DNA of 64,000 bases from JAMXLO01 sp963832895 (lineage in GTDB: Bacteria > Pseudomonadota > Alphaproteobacteria > Acetobacterales > Acetobacteraceae), in NCBI GenBank assembly GCA_963832895.1, contig CAWHVQ010000002.1, positions 346,478 to 410,477 of the forward strand, read 5' to 3'. The position numbers and the translations under genes were made by a program. Shown in pieces: positions 45,109 through 55,108 of this stretch. The first letter of the stretch is position 1, and each line of letters begins with the position of its first letter. The notes below the pieces were generated by a model. It worked only from the letters and a program-made list of their open reading frames with translations. It was not told the origin of the DNA and searched no databases.

Positions 45109-46337
45109 GACATACCGCCTGGGAATGGCAAGGCGACGGCGGCGAGTTGCGGCAGCGCCACCTTCACATAGATGGCGGTCGTATCGATGCTCCGATGACC
45201 TAGCAGGTCCGCGACCTCGTTGATGGGACGCTTATGCTGTACAAGCTGTGTTGCCAGGCTATGGCGCACGAGATGGGCGCCCGCGACACTGGGAAGCTCG
45301 ATCCCGCCTCGCTCCAGTGCCGATCGCACTATCCTGGAAATGACAGTGCTCTCGTCGATGGGGCGCACGGGCGGGATATGCTGTAGGAAGACGCGCCGAC
45401 TGTCGCTCCTAGGTCTGGCATGCAGGACATACTCGGCAAGCGCCGCGCCGGCATCCTGTAAGAGCGGCACGACGCGATCACGCCTCGCCTTGGTTCGACG
45501 CACGAGCACTTCGCCCGCCCGCCAGTGGATATCCCGAAGCTCCAGCGACCGCAGCTCCTTATTGCGCAATCCGGTCGTGGCGAGCAGGAGCAGAATAGCG
45601 CGGTTCCGCACGCCCGTCGGTGTCGCCGTGCTGATCGTATCGATTGCACGCCTCACGTCATCCCATGGAAGTCGGGGCGGCAGGTGGGCCAACCGATAGC
45701 AAGGAGTATGCGGAACGAAGCGGGCAAGATCCTGGGTGTTGAGATCGCACCAGCGCAGAAACCGGAGAAATGTGCGAACATACGAGGTGGTTGAGGTTCG
45801 CGTGTAATTGTTCAAAGACAGGCCGAGGAGATGCTCGACGACAGCAAGCACGTGCTCGCCCGTCATCGTCGCAATCGGCTGTCCTGGAACATGCGCGTCG
45901 TACCAGGCGAGAACCCGGCGCGCAGCGACAAGCTGACCCTCGCAGGTCTTGGGCTCCAGGCCACGGACACGCCTCAGATGATCCAGATACGCGGCGAGCA
46001 ATGGCGCATGCGGACTTGCTTCGACGGATGGAGTAGAAAACCGTTCGGGCGCGACTCTGCGTGCAAGCTCGACCGCCGTCCGTGCAGCTATACGGGAAGC
46101 TTCTGTAGGATGGTCATCAACAAACCGATCGATCACCGCCTGATAAATCGGCATTGTTCGACCGGCGCGCGACACAAAAGCGCTGAATCTCCCGAGCCGA
46201 CCGAGATAGGTCTTGGCTGACGCGCGCTTGTAATCGAACTCCGCGAGATACGCCGCTATGCGGTCCATCTCGCCGCCCAGCCCTCCGCCGCGAAGCCGGC
46301 GAACCACCTTTGGATACTTGAAAAACAGCTCCAACAT
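45105..46337 (-). CDS. ritA: RIT-1 tyrosine recombinase A
   Basis: The 410-aa protein is the first recombinase of the trio. Active-site set: Arg in TTGLRNKELRSL, HxxR in GAHLVRHSLATQL, then LLGHRSIDTTAIY with the Tyr. ATG 46337 is chosen because upstream codons are RIT end and tnpB, although the frame is open to 46601. Two N-terminal SAM-like blocks (YLAEFDYKRASAKTYLGRLG; YLDHLRRVRGLEPKTCEGQL) make it longer than its partners, as usual for RitA. Confidence 0.88.
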   Translation of the reverse strand: MLELFFKYPKVVRRLRGGGLGGEMDRIAAYLAEFDYKRASAKTYLGRLGRFSAFVSRAGRTMPIYQAVIDRFVDDHPTEASRIAARTAVELARRVAPERFSTPSVEASPHAPLLAAYLDHLRRVRGLEPKTCEGQLVAARRVLAWYDAHVPGQPIATMTGEHVLAVVEHLLGLSLNNYTRTSTTSYVRTFLRFLRWCDLNTQDLARFVPHTPCYRLAHLPPRLPWDDVRRAIDTISTATPTGVRNRAILLLLATTGLRNKELRSLELRDIHWRAGEVLVRRTKARRDRVVPLLQDAGAALAEYVLHARPRSDSRRVFLQHIPPVRPIDESTVISRIVRSALERGGIELPSVAGAHLVRHSLATQLVQHKRPINEVADLLGHRSIDTTAIYVKVALPQLAAVALPFPGGMS

Positions 46338-46399
46338 CGAACTCTCTCCAGCACGGGCATGACAGGAACACCCTGGCCCAGCGGAGAAAGTGAAGAAGA

Positions 46400-46484
46400 T
46401 ATTATGTGGCGGCTCAGCCCACCCATAGCCGCAAAAATCACGCACCACCGGCGACGCCGCCACATAATCACGTCCGACACATAT
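46400..46484 (-). repeat. RIT-1 right inverted end
   Basis: It is the reverse complement of 43090-43174 with a few mismatches. It lies between the ritA start and the tnpB remnant. Confidence 0.88.
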
Positions 46485-46601
46485 GAACGGATCCTCGGCC
46501 AACACCTCCTGCGCCAGGACGGCGAGAGAGTGTGCACCTTTGCGGAAGTCGATCGGCCGGGTTGCCAGCAACACGCGAGCCCCAGAGGGGATATTGATCA
46601 T
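46485..46601 (-). pseudogene. IS66 tnpB 5' remnant (second IS66)
   Basis: It encodes MINIPSGARVLLATRPIDF, RKGAHSLAVLAQEVLAEDPF, the start of an IS66 OrfB, cut at the same DPF position as the copy at 43.09 kb. Its start overlaps the tnpA stop in ATGA. It differs in sequence from the left tnpB, so two IS66 elements contributed flanks. Confidence 0.85.
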
Positions 46602-47023
46602 GTCCGCGACGCCGAGGCGCGCACGGCGCGCAACACCGCGGTCAGCTGGCCAGCATCATCCATGTCGGAGGAGATCCGCACCACCGCACCGGCAAGCTCG
46701 ACCTCGATCCCCGGCGCGGCAGACGTCGTGCGTTGCACCATTGCCGCCGGAACGGCTTCGCTCACGATCGGAACGAAGCCGGGCGTTGCCGTTGTCCCAG
46801 CAGCGCTCGCCAAGTCCTGCCGCATGGTGCGTCGCCAGCCGAATACCTGCTGCGAGCAGACCTGCCAGCGCCGCGCAACCTCGGACACACGCGCTCCTGG
46901 CACCAGGGTCTCCGCGACGATCCGTGCCTTCTGATCCGCCGACCAGCGCCGCCGGAGACCAGGTCCCGTTAGAACCTCAATTCGCCGGTATTCACCCTTC
47001 GCGTCATCGTTAACGTCAAACAT
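46598..47023 (-). CDS. IS66-family tnpA (OrfA), second copy
   Basis: The 141-aa protein starts MFDVNDDAKGEYRRIEVLTG and has the Tnp_IS66 HTH (RRRWSADQKARIVAETLVPG, RRWQVCSQQVFGWRRTMRQD). It is intact but orphaned: only 39 codons of tnpB remain and tnpC is missing. It faces the RIT element. Confidence 0.85.
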   Translation of the reverse strand: MFDVNDDAKGEYRRIEVLTGPGLRRRWSADQKARIVAETLVPGARVSEVARRWQVCSQQVFGWRRTMRQDLASAAGTTATPGFVPIVSEAVPAAMVQRTTSAAPGIEVELAGAVVRISSDMDDAGQLTAVLRAVRASASRT

Positions 47024-47543
47024 AAGGATAGCTCGAAGCCCTCTGCCTCAAGCAAATCCAGCACTTCCACGACGGTCATTGAAGAAGGGCGGTAGAGCAC
47101 CGCTTACTCCCGTGTGCGGCGAGCCGGTCTACAACGATGCGCATTTCATGAGTGCCCGGTCGCTCTCACGCTCGTTCTGCGTGCGGTTCGGCGTCATCGC
47201 CACTTTGTTGCGGACCCCGATGCCACATCTCGATGACCTCAATCAGCCGCATAGCCCTCGGCGATCATAAGACATTCGCTTCTCTTCCCTTCAGGGAGCG
47301 AGGCGGCCTTCTCTCGCCCTTCGACTAAGCGCCGGTATTGCTTCAGCCGACGCAACGTCGCTCACCAACTGTGCGACGCGCCTGAAGTGCGTGGCTTTTG
47401 CGCGTAGTTGCTGGACGTCCGTTGCACTGGAACGACCAGCACAACGCTCCCGTTCGAACGAAACTGGCATGGAAAGCCTCGGTCCCGTGGGCGATTCACC
47501 CTTTGTTCGCTCCAACAGTCCGGGAACCGATCAATTCGTGGCG
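47024..47543. other. No recognisable gene
   Basis: Only short open frames overlap on both strands. The left end of the second IS66 should lie within the first ~100 bp, but its terminal repeat cannot be identified because the partner end is missing. Confidence 0.35.
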
Positions 47544-48699
47544 TTATGTTCTGGCGGCCTTCGCTTGTGCGTGCGACGCCCAGCCTCGCACTGCCCGCGT
47601 ACACAGACCGCCTGCAGAGACGGAATGTCGCTCAATCCATCGTTCGCTCGCCCATGCCAGAGGCCAGGTCAGCGCGAGAGAAAGAAGGCTCGTGGTGATC
47701 CCAGCCTCCAAGGCGTGCGTCCTCGGCCATGCCCAACGCTCGGTTAGGGTTAAGATCAGTTTCAACACAGGAACATTAAGCAGGTAAAGGCTGAAGCTGA
47801 CGCGACCCATGGCTTGGATGAGCGGCCGTTCAAGCATCACGGTCAAGGACCCACGTTCCCCATGAAGCAATCCGGCTACCAGCAACGACGCTGCGAGCAC
47901 CATTGCCAGCAGGGCGGCGATAGAGGCATGCGAGTGGAATATCCGGCAGAGAACCAAGCCGCCGAGCACCGCCCACCATGAACCAGCAGGGACCTGCCGG
48001 ATCAAGGGTCGCAACATGGGCTCCGCCGCCAACATTCCGCCCATAAATCCGACTAGATAGGTGTGCATATTGGGAAGGTGAAAAACCATCCATCCGCCTG
48101 AAATCGATCGCAAGCATGCTGTAGATCAGGCAGAACACCAAGGCCGGCAGTCCGAACAGTCGACGCAGCAACCAGGCGATGAGGATGAAGGGAATCGCCA
48201 TAACCTCTGCCTGAATCGTCGTGCTTGGGCCGTGCATACGGGTGTCCCAGAGCGTCGCGTTCGCGATCAGCTGAATGGGCGTGAAAACGGGAAATCTAGC
48301 AATACCAACGTGCCCCAGCACGTAGAACAGCATGAGGCAGGCGATCAAGGGCGGGTAAAGCCGAAGCAGCCGGGCGCCTGTGAATGCCATACTGAGCGGT
48401 AGTGCTCCTTCATCGGCACGCCTTTCGAGTGAAAGCCGCAGGACAGCACCACTGAGAACGAAGAAAAGGTACACAGCCGTCTGGCCATCCGATGCGGTCA
48501 GGGCGATTGCCGTGAGCACATCGCGAGCCGTTCCGGAAGCCTGGATCGGTTGCATCAGCACCCTGTCGATCAGGGTCGCGTCGTAAGCGAGAATCCCGTG
48601 ATAGAAAATGACGGCGCACGCGGCTATGCCACGGAGGCCGTCGAGCGCGTGCGACCGACGGGACCGCCGCACGAAAGTGCGGATCGCTTGCGAAGACAT
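47544..48699 (-). pseudogene. Acyltransferase-3 membrane protein (OafA/YrhL type), one frameshift
   Basis: The N-terminal ~200 residues are typical (RSHALDGLRGIAACAVIFYH with the catalytic His, then VYLFFVLSGAVLRLSLERR and ARLLRLYPPLIACLML). Near 48095 the frame shifts and membrane helices continue in the other frame (MHTYLVGFMGGMLAAEPMLR, GRVSFSLYLLNVPVLKLIL), ending WASERWIERHS. Restored, it would be about 385 aa with ten helices and would O-acylate surface sugars. Confidence 0.8.
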
Positions 48700-49129
48700 A
48701 TTCCCTAACCCTTTGGTTCAGGAGTGGCGCCATCGAACACCTGCGCTAGGCATGAACACAGTTCGGTGAACCTTTCACACCGCCCGATGGCGTGGCAATG
48801 GTCGAGCGATTCCCATCCTGACGTTCGTGACTTGCTTCCTGATCGGCCGCTTCGCGCTGTGACGCCGGCAGCCTGCGGGTCGCCCTTCGGGCGTTATGAA
48901 CAAGTCGCGGCGTCCTTCGGGGTGTCCAAGTAGCGGGCTTTAGCAAGCCGGTCCAGTTCGGCTTTCCACACGACGATTTTGTGGGGCTTTGCCGTCCGGG
49001 GATAATGTCCCTCGTCAACCCGTCATAGATCACCTCCCGCCACGCTGGAGGGGTGAGACAAATACGCAGCACAATAAACCGTTCGGCTTTGTCCGGGTCG
49101 ATGTGAACCCGACCCCCGGTCTCCTGGCG
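48700..49129. other. No intact gene
   Basis: The - strand has a 108-codon open frame (48746-49072) that I cannot assign. It may be the far end of the IS256 remnant or unrelated debris. Confidence 0.3.
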
Positions 49130-49540
49130 CTGATCGCTTTGATCTGCACGCGCCGATGGATCGCATCGCGGCAGTCATAGCCGCCGCGGTCGGATATATA
49201 ACGAGATCGATGTCGCCTTGCGGTCGAGCCGTAATTACCACCGTGCCATCCAGGATCAACGTGACAACATCCTCTTCAGCCAGCGAGCGCCGGCATCACG
49301 CCTCCCGGTCCATCTGCAGCTTCGGCCAGGTTCGGCTGACGACATCCTTGCCGACCGCCCCCCTTTGCACAGCGCGCTGAGTGCACGCCGAACCCGGCGC
49401 GTGTGGTGCCCGACAGACAGGCGCCCGCGATCACCGCCTCCACCTGCTTGTTTAACCGCACATAGCGTGGCAGCGCTTTGCTGTGCCATTCCCGGCCCAC
49501 CCCGTCCGTGGTAAGCGGGGCAAAAGTCCGGGCGTTGAAG
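49130..49540 (-). pseudogene. IS256 (mutator-type) transposase remnant
   Basis: Read across three - strand frames: EWHSKALPRYVRLNKQVEAV, IAGACLSGTT, RRVRRALSAL, GKDVVSRTWPKLQMDREA, stop, RRSLAEEDVVTLILDGTVV, LRLDRKATSISL. This matches the IS256 block preceding and including the first catalytic Asp (LDGTVV). At least three frame changes and one stop are present. The rest of the enzyme is absent. Confidence 0.75.
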
Positions 49541-49541
49541 C

Positions 49542-51103
49542 TCAGGCGGGTTGTCCGCGGCAGCGGATGAGGTTTGGCAGGTAGGGTACAGGTGTGTCTG
49601 GCTGGATACCGAGACGAGCGCCGAGGTAATCCCAAAATGCGATGCCAAGTTTGGTTGCTGTGTGCATCAGGCCGAGGAAGGCATCGCGACAGTCGCCCCC
49701 GGTGTCGCTGTGGGTGCCACGGCTGATCTTGCGCTTGATGACCTGGCAGCGAATGTCGCGTTCGGATCCGTTGGTGTGGAGCGGTATGTCCGGCCTCTCG
49801 AGGACGGTGAGCAGTTCGGCCTTATTGGCGTGCAGCCGCGCCAGCAGGCGATCGAGTGTGGCGAAGCCGGTGCGGCGGCGAAAGATGCGATCGAAGCGGG
49901 CACGCATCTCGCTGCGGCGTTGTGTGGTTGGCGCCGCGCAATAGGCCTTGAGGTCGGCATAAAACCACCAGATCAGCGCGCGTATGCGCTGCTGTGCGTT
50001 GCGGTGCAGATCGGTGAAGGTGTCGAGCTTGTGCACCAACCGCTCTGCATGGATCCAACACAGCGCATGTCGGCCAACGGCAAATTGACCGGCATCATCG
50101 GTGACGACGACGGCCTGGCACAGGAAGCCGTGGGCATGAATGCTGCCCCACAGTGCACCCTCGGTCGCGATCTGCACCGGGTCTGGAGTGACGCGCACAG
50201 CACTGATGCCGAGGCGGTCGAGATGCGCCTGCCAAGCGAACGGATTGGCAAAGTATGCCCGGGGCTGCGCCGCCAACTGGCTGATCACGGGTCCGGCGAG
50301 GGCACGGCTACGCATGTAGCTCAAGGCCGCATCATTGATCACGTAGTCCGGTGTGTCCGCCGCGCAGGAGATCGAGGAAGTTCAATCGGCTCTTGCTGGC
50401 CCGCGTGCCGAACCAGGTGAAGCTGTCGTTACCGATCTGTGTGCAGAAGCCATTCTGTCTGGCATGGCGCGCGCCAGTATCGTCCACCGTGATCCATGCC
50501 GCCGTCTGCAGGCCGGCCCGCAGCACCTCACGGTTCTCGACCAGGAAGTCACCCTGGCCGTCAATCAGCAGACGCATGACCTGGCGCTTCCTGATGCTGA
50601 TCCCGACGGCGCGCAATTGCGCGGTCAGCCGCGCCACCGTCACTTGGCCTTGGTGATACTGCAGCAATACGAAGCGGCGTAGCTCGGGGCCAAAATGGCG
50701 GCTGACGCCGGGCGGCAGTGCCGCCACGATGGTGCGCCCCTCCGACGTGACCCAGCGTTCGCGGCGATAGCGGATCACCCGGCCGCGCAGCACCAGGTCC
50801 TGCACGACGAAATCCTCGTATCCCTTGAACCGCGATCCGGCCGGGGCAGCCGCCTGAAGGGTTTGTTCCTCGACACTGACGCGTGGCGCAGACTGGGCCA
50901 CGTCCCCGACGCTTGTCGCGCCGTCGGGGCTTCGGCGCGGTTCCCTTCTCCATCCCACTCGGCTTGATATTCGGACGGCCCTTCAAGCCTTTCAGCCGCG
51001 CGATCTCCTCGCCCTGCTCGGCAACGATGCGCTCAAGCTCTGTCACCTTGCCCAGCAGCTTCACCACGAGCTCCTGCAGCTCCCCATGCGACAGGCCAGA
51101 CAT
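49542..51103 (-). pseudogene. IS66-family transposase (TnpC-type), two frameshifts
   Basis: The N-terminal coiled-coil is LQELVVKLLGKVTELERIVA with KGRPNIKPSG. After a shift near 50935 comes RFKGYEDFVVQDLVLRGRVI and the first Asp (AAWITVDDTGARHARQNG). A second shift near 50340 leads into VINDAALSYMRSRALAGP, then VTDDAGQFAVGRHALCWIHA and PLHTNGSERDIRCQV with the last Glu. Repaired, ~520 aa. It belongs to the stand-alone IS66-like type; no tnpA or tnpB adjoin it. Confidence 0.85.
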
Positions 51104-51179
51104 CTCGGGCGGGGCGGTCACACGCAGCTTGAATCGAGCTGCTCCGCGTCGCAGCAAGCAGAAAATCACGCCACGCCCG

Positions 51180-52404
51180 GGCTTTTGCCCCGCTTACCGT
51201 CCGTGTTGCTAAGTCGTGCGCGTGGTACGCTGATCGGCCACCCGAACAGCAATTCATAGCCGTCTCGCACACCGCCGAACTCGCCGAGAGCAACAGCGCC
51301 GCGGTGCAGCGCTACATCGGCGGTCACAGCGATCTGCTCGGCTACGCTCTGACAAACGATGCGCGCGGGCGCTGGCAGACGACGAGCGGCTGCACCTATC
51401 TCGCGGCTGGCGTCGGACAGGCAATTCGTGGCTTCCGCGCCGATCTGATCCTGATCGACGATCCGATCAGGAGCCGGGCGGAAGGCGAAAGCGAGACGTC
51501 CCGCAATTCGTTGTGGGAATTCGTCCACGCCGATCTGTTGCCGTGCCTCAAGCCGCGTGGCGGCGTGGTATTGATCGCGACGGCTTATCACGAGATGGAC
51601 CTTATGATGCGGCTCGAACGCGAGCACAGCGACCTCTGGCGCGTCGTCCGGCTGCCAGCCCTGGCAGAGGTCGATGACCCGCTGGGCCGCGAGGAAGGCG
51701 CGCCACTCTGGGCCGATGACCCGGCGTTCGGCTATGCGCAGCGGCTGCTCGAACTGCGCGCCGAATATGAACAGCACGGGCGCCTGCGCGACTGGTATAG
51801 CCAATTCCAGGGCCGACCGCGTCCGCCAGAAGGCGCGATGTTCAAGCCTGGCCGCATGCCGGTGTTCGATGCCATCCCACCCGGCGCTCGCGTACTCGAA
51901 GAAGCCCGCGGCTGGGACCTCGCATCATCAGCCGGGCGCGGCGACTGGACCGTCGGTCTTAAACTTGCGCGCCTCTGGGGTGGGGCCCGGTTCGAAGACA
52001 TGTATGTCATCACCGATGTGCAACGCATTCGTGGCACACCCGACGAAGTCCGCCACCTTGTGTGCACCGTCGCAGGGGCAGACGGCCACATGGTCAAGCA
52101 GTGGTTCCCAGAAGACCCGGGACAGGCTGGCAAGGACCAAGTGCAAAGCTACGCGCAGATGTTAAGCGGCTACCGCGTCGAGGCAGTGCGGCAAACCGGC
52201 CCGAAAGAGACGCGCGCCGACACCGCAGCCTCGCAGGCCAACATCGGACAAATCGGCATGCTGCGCGCGGCATGGAATGCAGCACTGATCGATGAGCTTG
52301 GCGCGTTCCCTTCCGGCGTGCATGACGATATTGTCGATGCGCTGTCTTTGGTGTTCAACCAAACGGCCAGTAACAACGCACTGGCGGTCTGGTTGCGGCT
52401 GTAG
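51180..52404 (+). pseudogene. terL: Phage terminase large subunit, 5'-truncated
   Basis: TerL cuts and packages phage DNA. Only the rear of the ATPase and the nuclease remain: VAKSCAWYADRPPEQQFIAV, ILIDDPIRSRAEGES (Walker B-like), LIATAYHEMDLMMRLE, and nuclease parts ARGWDLASSAGRGDWTVGLK and SGVHDDIVDALSLV. The Walker A region is missing. The break near 51.18 kb coincides with the IS66 remnant. No capsid or portal genes are nearby, so this is a prophage relic. Confidence 0.8.
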
Positions 52405-52475
52405 CAGGATTTCAGGAGGCGCGGAGCATGCGCGTCTCCTTGCTCCAGGATACCACAGGGCAGCGCGACCAAATT

Positions 52476-53039
52476 TCAGTTGAGGGCCATCCGGCGGTAA
52501 GCCTTTCCGACGATGTAGGCAACGCCTTCTGGCCCTACTTTCGTGGCGTGCAGACAACCCGCCGGTAACTCGCAGTGATCACCCGGTCGGAACGTTTCCG
52601 GTTTGTTGTCCCTGGTCACAGTGATCTCGCCGCCCAAAACCATGATCCGAACGTCGAAATCGTGCACGTGCAGTTCCTCGGTTGAGCCGCCCTGCTGGCC
52701 GCCTTGTACGACCTCGAACCCTTCGCGGCGCAGATCGCTCTCGAAAGCTTCACGGGTCAGTGGTCCCCGGCGGAGGCGACCGGAGACATAGGCAACCCCT
52801 TCAGGACCGACGTGCTCGGCATGCATGCATCCCGCACGGACTTCACAACACTGTCCGGCACGAAAGGCTTCCGAGGTATTGTCGCGGGTGATGGTGATCT
52901 CGCCGCCCAGAACGTAAAGTCTGGCGTCGAAGTCGTGGCAGTGATTGGCTTCCCTTGCGTTCGGCTTCAGGCTTGCGTTAACAACGCTGAAGCCATCGCG
53001 CCGCAATTCAGCTGCGAATTCAAGGCGGTCCATTGGCAT
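52476..53039 (-). CDS. Tandem double-cupin protein
   Basis: The 187-aa protein is two copies of one ~85-residue cupin in a row. Copy one: CHDFDARLYVLGGEITITRD, AGCMHAEHVGPEGVAYVSGR. Copy two: HVHDFDVRIMVLGGEITVTR, AGCLHATKVGPEGVAYIVGK. Metal-binding His are in HCHDFD/HVHDFD and in the AGCxHA blocks. ATG 53039 is the likely start; the upstream frame has no match. Probably a small metal-binding cupin; ligand unknown. It follows an alpha/beta hydrolase gene on the same strand. Confidence 0.75.
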   Translation of the reverse strand: MPMDRLEFAAELRRDGFSVVNASLKPNAREANHCHDFDARLYVLGGEITITRDNTSEAFRAGQCCEVRAGCMHAEHVGPEGVAYVSGRLRRGPLTREAFESDLRREGFEVVQGGQQGGSTEELHVHDFDVRIMVLGGEITVTRDNKPETFRPGDHCELPAGCLHATKVGPEGVAYIVGKAYRRMALN

Positions 53040-53185
53040 CCTCCAGATATTGCGTTGCCGGTCTGTGTCGTCCCGTGGCGGGACGGGCCGATAAGACGAT
53101 AGCGCGACCTCGGATACTCGTTTAGGCCGGACGAAATACGAACGCGGCCCGTGTCTGGTAGCGCAGTCACCGCCTAAGGGCTTGC

Positions 53186-53946
53186 CTATTGCGCGGCGGC
53201 GCGCATCGGGATGTGCGCCTGGAGGAAACGGCGCACCCGGTCGATCGTGCGTTGCTTCAGCTCCTCCGGCTCCTTCCACGGGAACACCGTGATCTCGGCG
53301 TTGGGTGCCAGCGAGGCGACATCGATCGAGGTCTGCAGCGGATGCCCTGGTACGTCATCCGGCAGCACCAGCATTGGTGTCTGGCAGTTCCTGATAAAGT
53401 CGCGAGACACGCTGTACAGGAAATCGGGCTGAACCGCGTATAAGTTGTGCAGGTATTTCTCGATCGTGTCCGTCGACACATCAGGCCGCCGCTTCATGAA
53501 GTCGGGCCCCCAGTTTTCCTTGCTATGTCGGTACATGACTGTCGGGTTTCTGGCCGATGGCCGGCGCTCTGGCAGAAGACGGCGGCAACGACGCGGTCGG
53601 GCGCCCGCTGCATCAGCTTCCCGGCAAAGCAACCGCCGATGCAGTAGCCCATGTAAAAGAATTCGCGGATGCCGAGGTGATCCATCAGCCCGAGCTGGTC
53701 GTCGGCGAACGCATCCCACGGGTTATCGACCGGCACGGGGCCGGTTGATTCGCCGCCGTTGGCATTGCGCTGGTCCATGGTGATGCAGCGGAAGTCGTCC
53801 TCGAACACCTCCATAGCGTTGAACACCGCGGTCGGCCAGTTGCTGAGGCGGGAGTTCAAGCCGCCGCCCGGGGTGACCAAAAGCGGAAAACCAGAGCCCG
53901 TCTCCTCATAGCGGATGCGGATATCACCTCTTTGGTAGAGCGGCAT
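53186..53946 (-). pseudogene. Alpha/beta hydrolase with Cys nucleophile, one frameshift
   Basis: From MPLYQRGDIRIRYEETGSGF the fold is clear: oxyanion loop LVTPGGGLNS, ITMDQRNANGGES, and nucleophile elbow MGYCIGGCFAGKLM with Cys in place of Ser. The frame is lost near 53555 and restored in the next frame (DFLYSVSRDFIRNCQTPMLV, ASLAPNAEITVFPWKEPEEL). Its restored length is ~252 aa. Related hydrolases of this subgroup also carry GxCxGG. Substrate unknown. Confidence 0.8.
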
Positions 53947-54364
53947 GGCAGTCTCCTGAGTCTGGCGTGGAAGTTCCCCGCGGCAGGCAGTCCAGGCTGC
54001 TGCGCGGGTCGCGGAGCGACGGCGAACCCTCTGGCAGAGCTGTTCTCAGTGTGCGAGTTCAACCCAATTTGGGCTGGCGCTCAAGTTGATCAGCGACGGC
54101 GGCGGCATGGATGTGGTGTTCGCCGCTAACACGACTTGATGACGTCGCGGCGGTCGCGATAGGGACCGAGCGTCCAACTGACAGGCGGTAAGGCCTGCGG
54201 CGCATTGTGAAGGCCATCACGGGCATGGCTGCGCAGACTGATGCGCGTGCTGGACGAGAAAGAGCGGCGTGTGCTGGAGCTGGTGAAGTAGACCCGAGGT
54301 GCAGGCTTGGAGGGCCGGTTATTTCGGAGAGGACAGCGACCGCTAGCGCATCGCCTTGGCCACC
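53947..54364. other. No recognisable gene
   Basis: A + frame tail LRRLMRVLDEKERRVLELVK, ending at about 54291, may be the end of a lost gene. Nothing else is supported. Confidence 0.35.
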
Positions 54365-54526
54365 CTAGCCTGCGTCCTTGTCCGGAGGACTGCCGTAACT
54401 ACCGACCCATTGCTGGCCGATCCGCGCGGCCTCCGATGGTGTCAGCCAAGACCATTCCGCTCCGCGCGCCCGGGTGGCGACCCAGACCGTCTGGACGATC
54501 CGTTCCTCGACCGAATAGGAGCTCAT
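54365..54526 (-). CDS. Possible small ORF (53 aa)
   Basis: The - strand frame MSSYSVEERIVQTVWVATRA, then EWSWLTPSEAARIGQQWVGS, has protein-like composition and ends at TAG 54365. No strong SD is visible and I know no homologue. It may be a real conserved short protein or the tail of a lost one. Confidence 0.3.
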   Translation of the reverse strand: MSSYSVEERIVQTVWVATRARGAEWSWLTPSEAARIGQQWVGSYGSPPDKDAG

Positions 54527-54899
54527 CGCTTAGGACATCTTGTTTCTCTCAGAATTCGGACGACGGATCGCCTCGGAGAACCCCGCAGCTATCACGCGTC
54601 ACCTTGGTGGGAGTGAAGTCCTCGAGGTAGAAGGTGCCAGCGTGAATAGCAGTGCGATCGCGAGGCCGAGGCCAACAAGAATCTCGATCACGCGCTCCGC
54701 TAGTTGGGGATCAATCGCTGCAGCGGACGTGCGCGCCGAAGCCCGCGGACTGCGAACACGTCATGCTGCCAAAGGCACCAGCGTCTGGTGTGTCTCGTCA
54801 TCAGCGTCGGCTGGACTAGGGCGATCAAGCGGTTAAATGGCCTGCTCGGTCGGGTTTAAGGTTCCCTAGAACCTAGACTAGGACGATGAGCAAAAATCA
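54527..54899. other. No recognisable gene before the IS21 end
   Basis: A short - strand hydrophobic frame (ILVGLGLAIALLFTLAP) around 54.65 kb may be a relic. The stretch ends at the 5-bp target duplication of the second IS21 element. Confidence 0.35.
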
Positions 54900-54904
54900 C
54901 AAAT
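54900..54904. repeat. Left 5-bp target duplication (CAAAT) of IS21-2
   Basis: CAAAT here and at 62241-62245 immediately flank TGCGCG...GCGCACA ends. Confidence 0.7.
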
Positions 54905-54909
54905 TGCGC

Positions 54910-55022
54910 GTTCCGGTGGATTGTGAACGCTGAATCCGGTCGATCTTGAACACCTGTTCCGTTTGATTGTGAGCGCGAATTCCGGCGGATCGTGAACACC
55001 GATTCCGGTGATCATGAACGCC
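54910..55022 (+). repeat. IS21-2 left terminal repeat array
   Basis: Four near-repeats of the form TTCCGG-N-GATC/ATTGTGAAC(G/A)C occur in about 110 bp. The right end has three inverted counterparts at 62170-62240. Such multiple terminal repeats are the transposase binding sites of IS21-type elements. Confidence 0.7.
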
Positions 55023-55108
55023 TTGGTTGTCGCGATCGCGGGTCGGTTCCGCTGACGATCTTCTACCGAGGGTAGTGTCGATCCTTTTGCCAAGAGCGGG
55101 GGATCGGG

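Larger units (their letters stand above)
43090..46484. mobile_element. RIT-1: recombinase-in-trio element (~3.4 kb)
   Basis: The two ends are ~85-90 bp inverted repeats starting ATATGTGTCGGACGTGATTA and running to GCCGCCACATAAT. Within each end lies a smaller palindrome, ATTATGTGGCGGC versus its complement. The element encodes only three overlapping tyrosine recombinases, all on the - strand. Both flanks are IS66 tnpB 5' parts interrupted after the same codons (GATCCGTTC) but from different IS66 types and facing inward, so this is not a simple insertion. Confidence 0.9.

Noticed and set aside
43173..46337. An integron or phage integrase cluster as the explanation for the three recombinases
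   Set aside because: There is no attC array, intI-specific insert or phage genes; three overlapping tyrosine recombinases between inverted ends fit the known RIT class.
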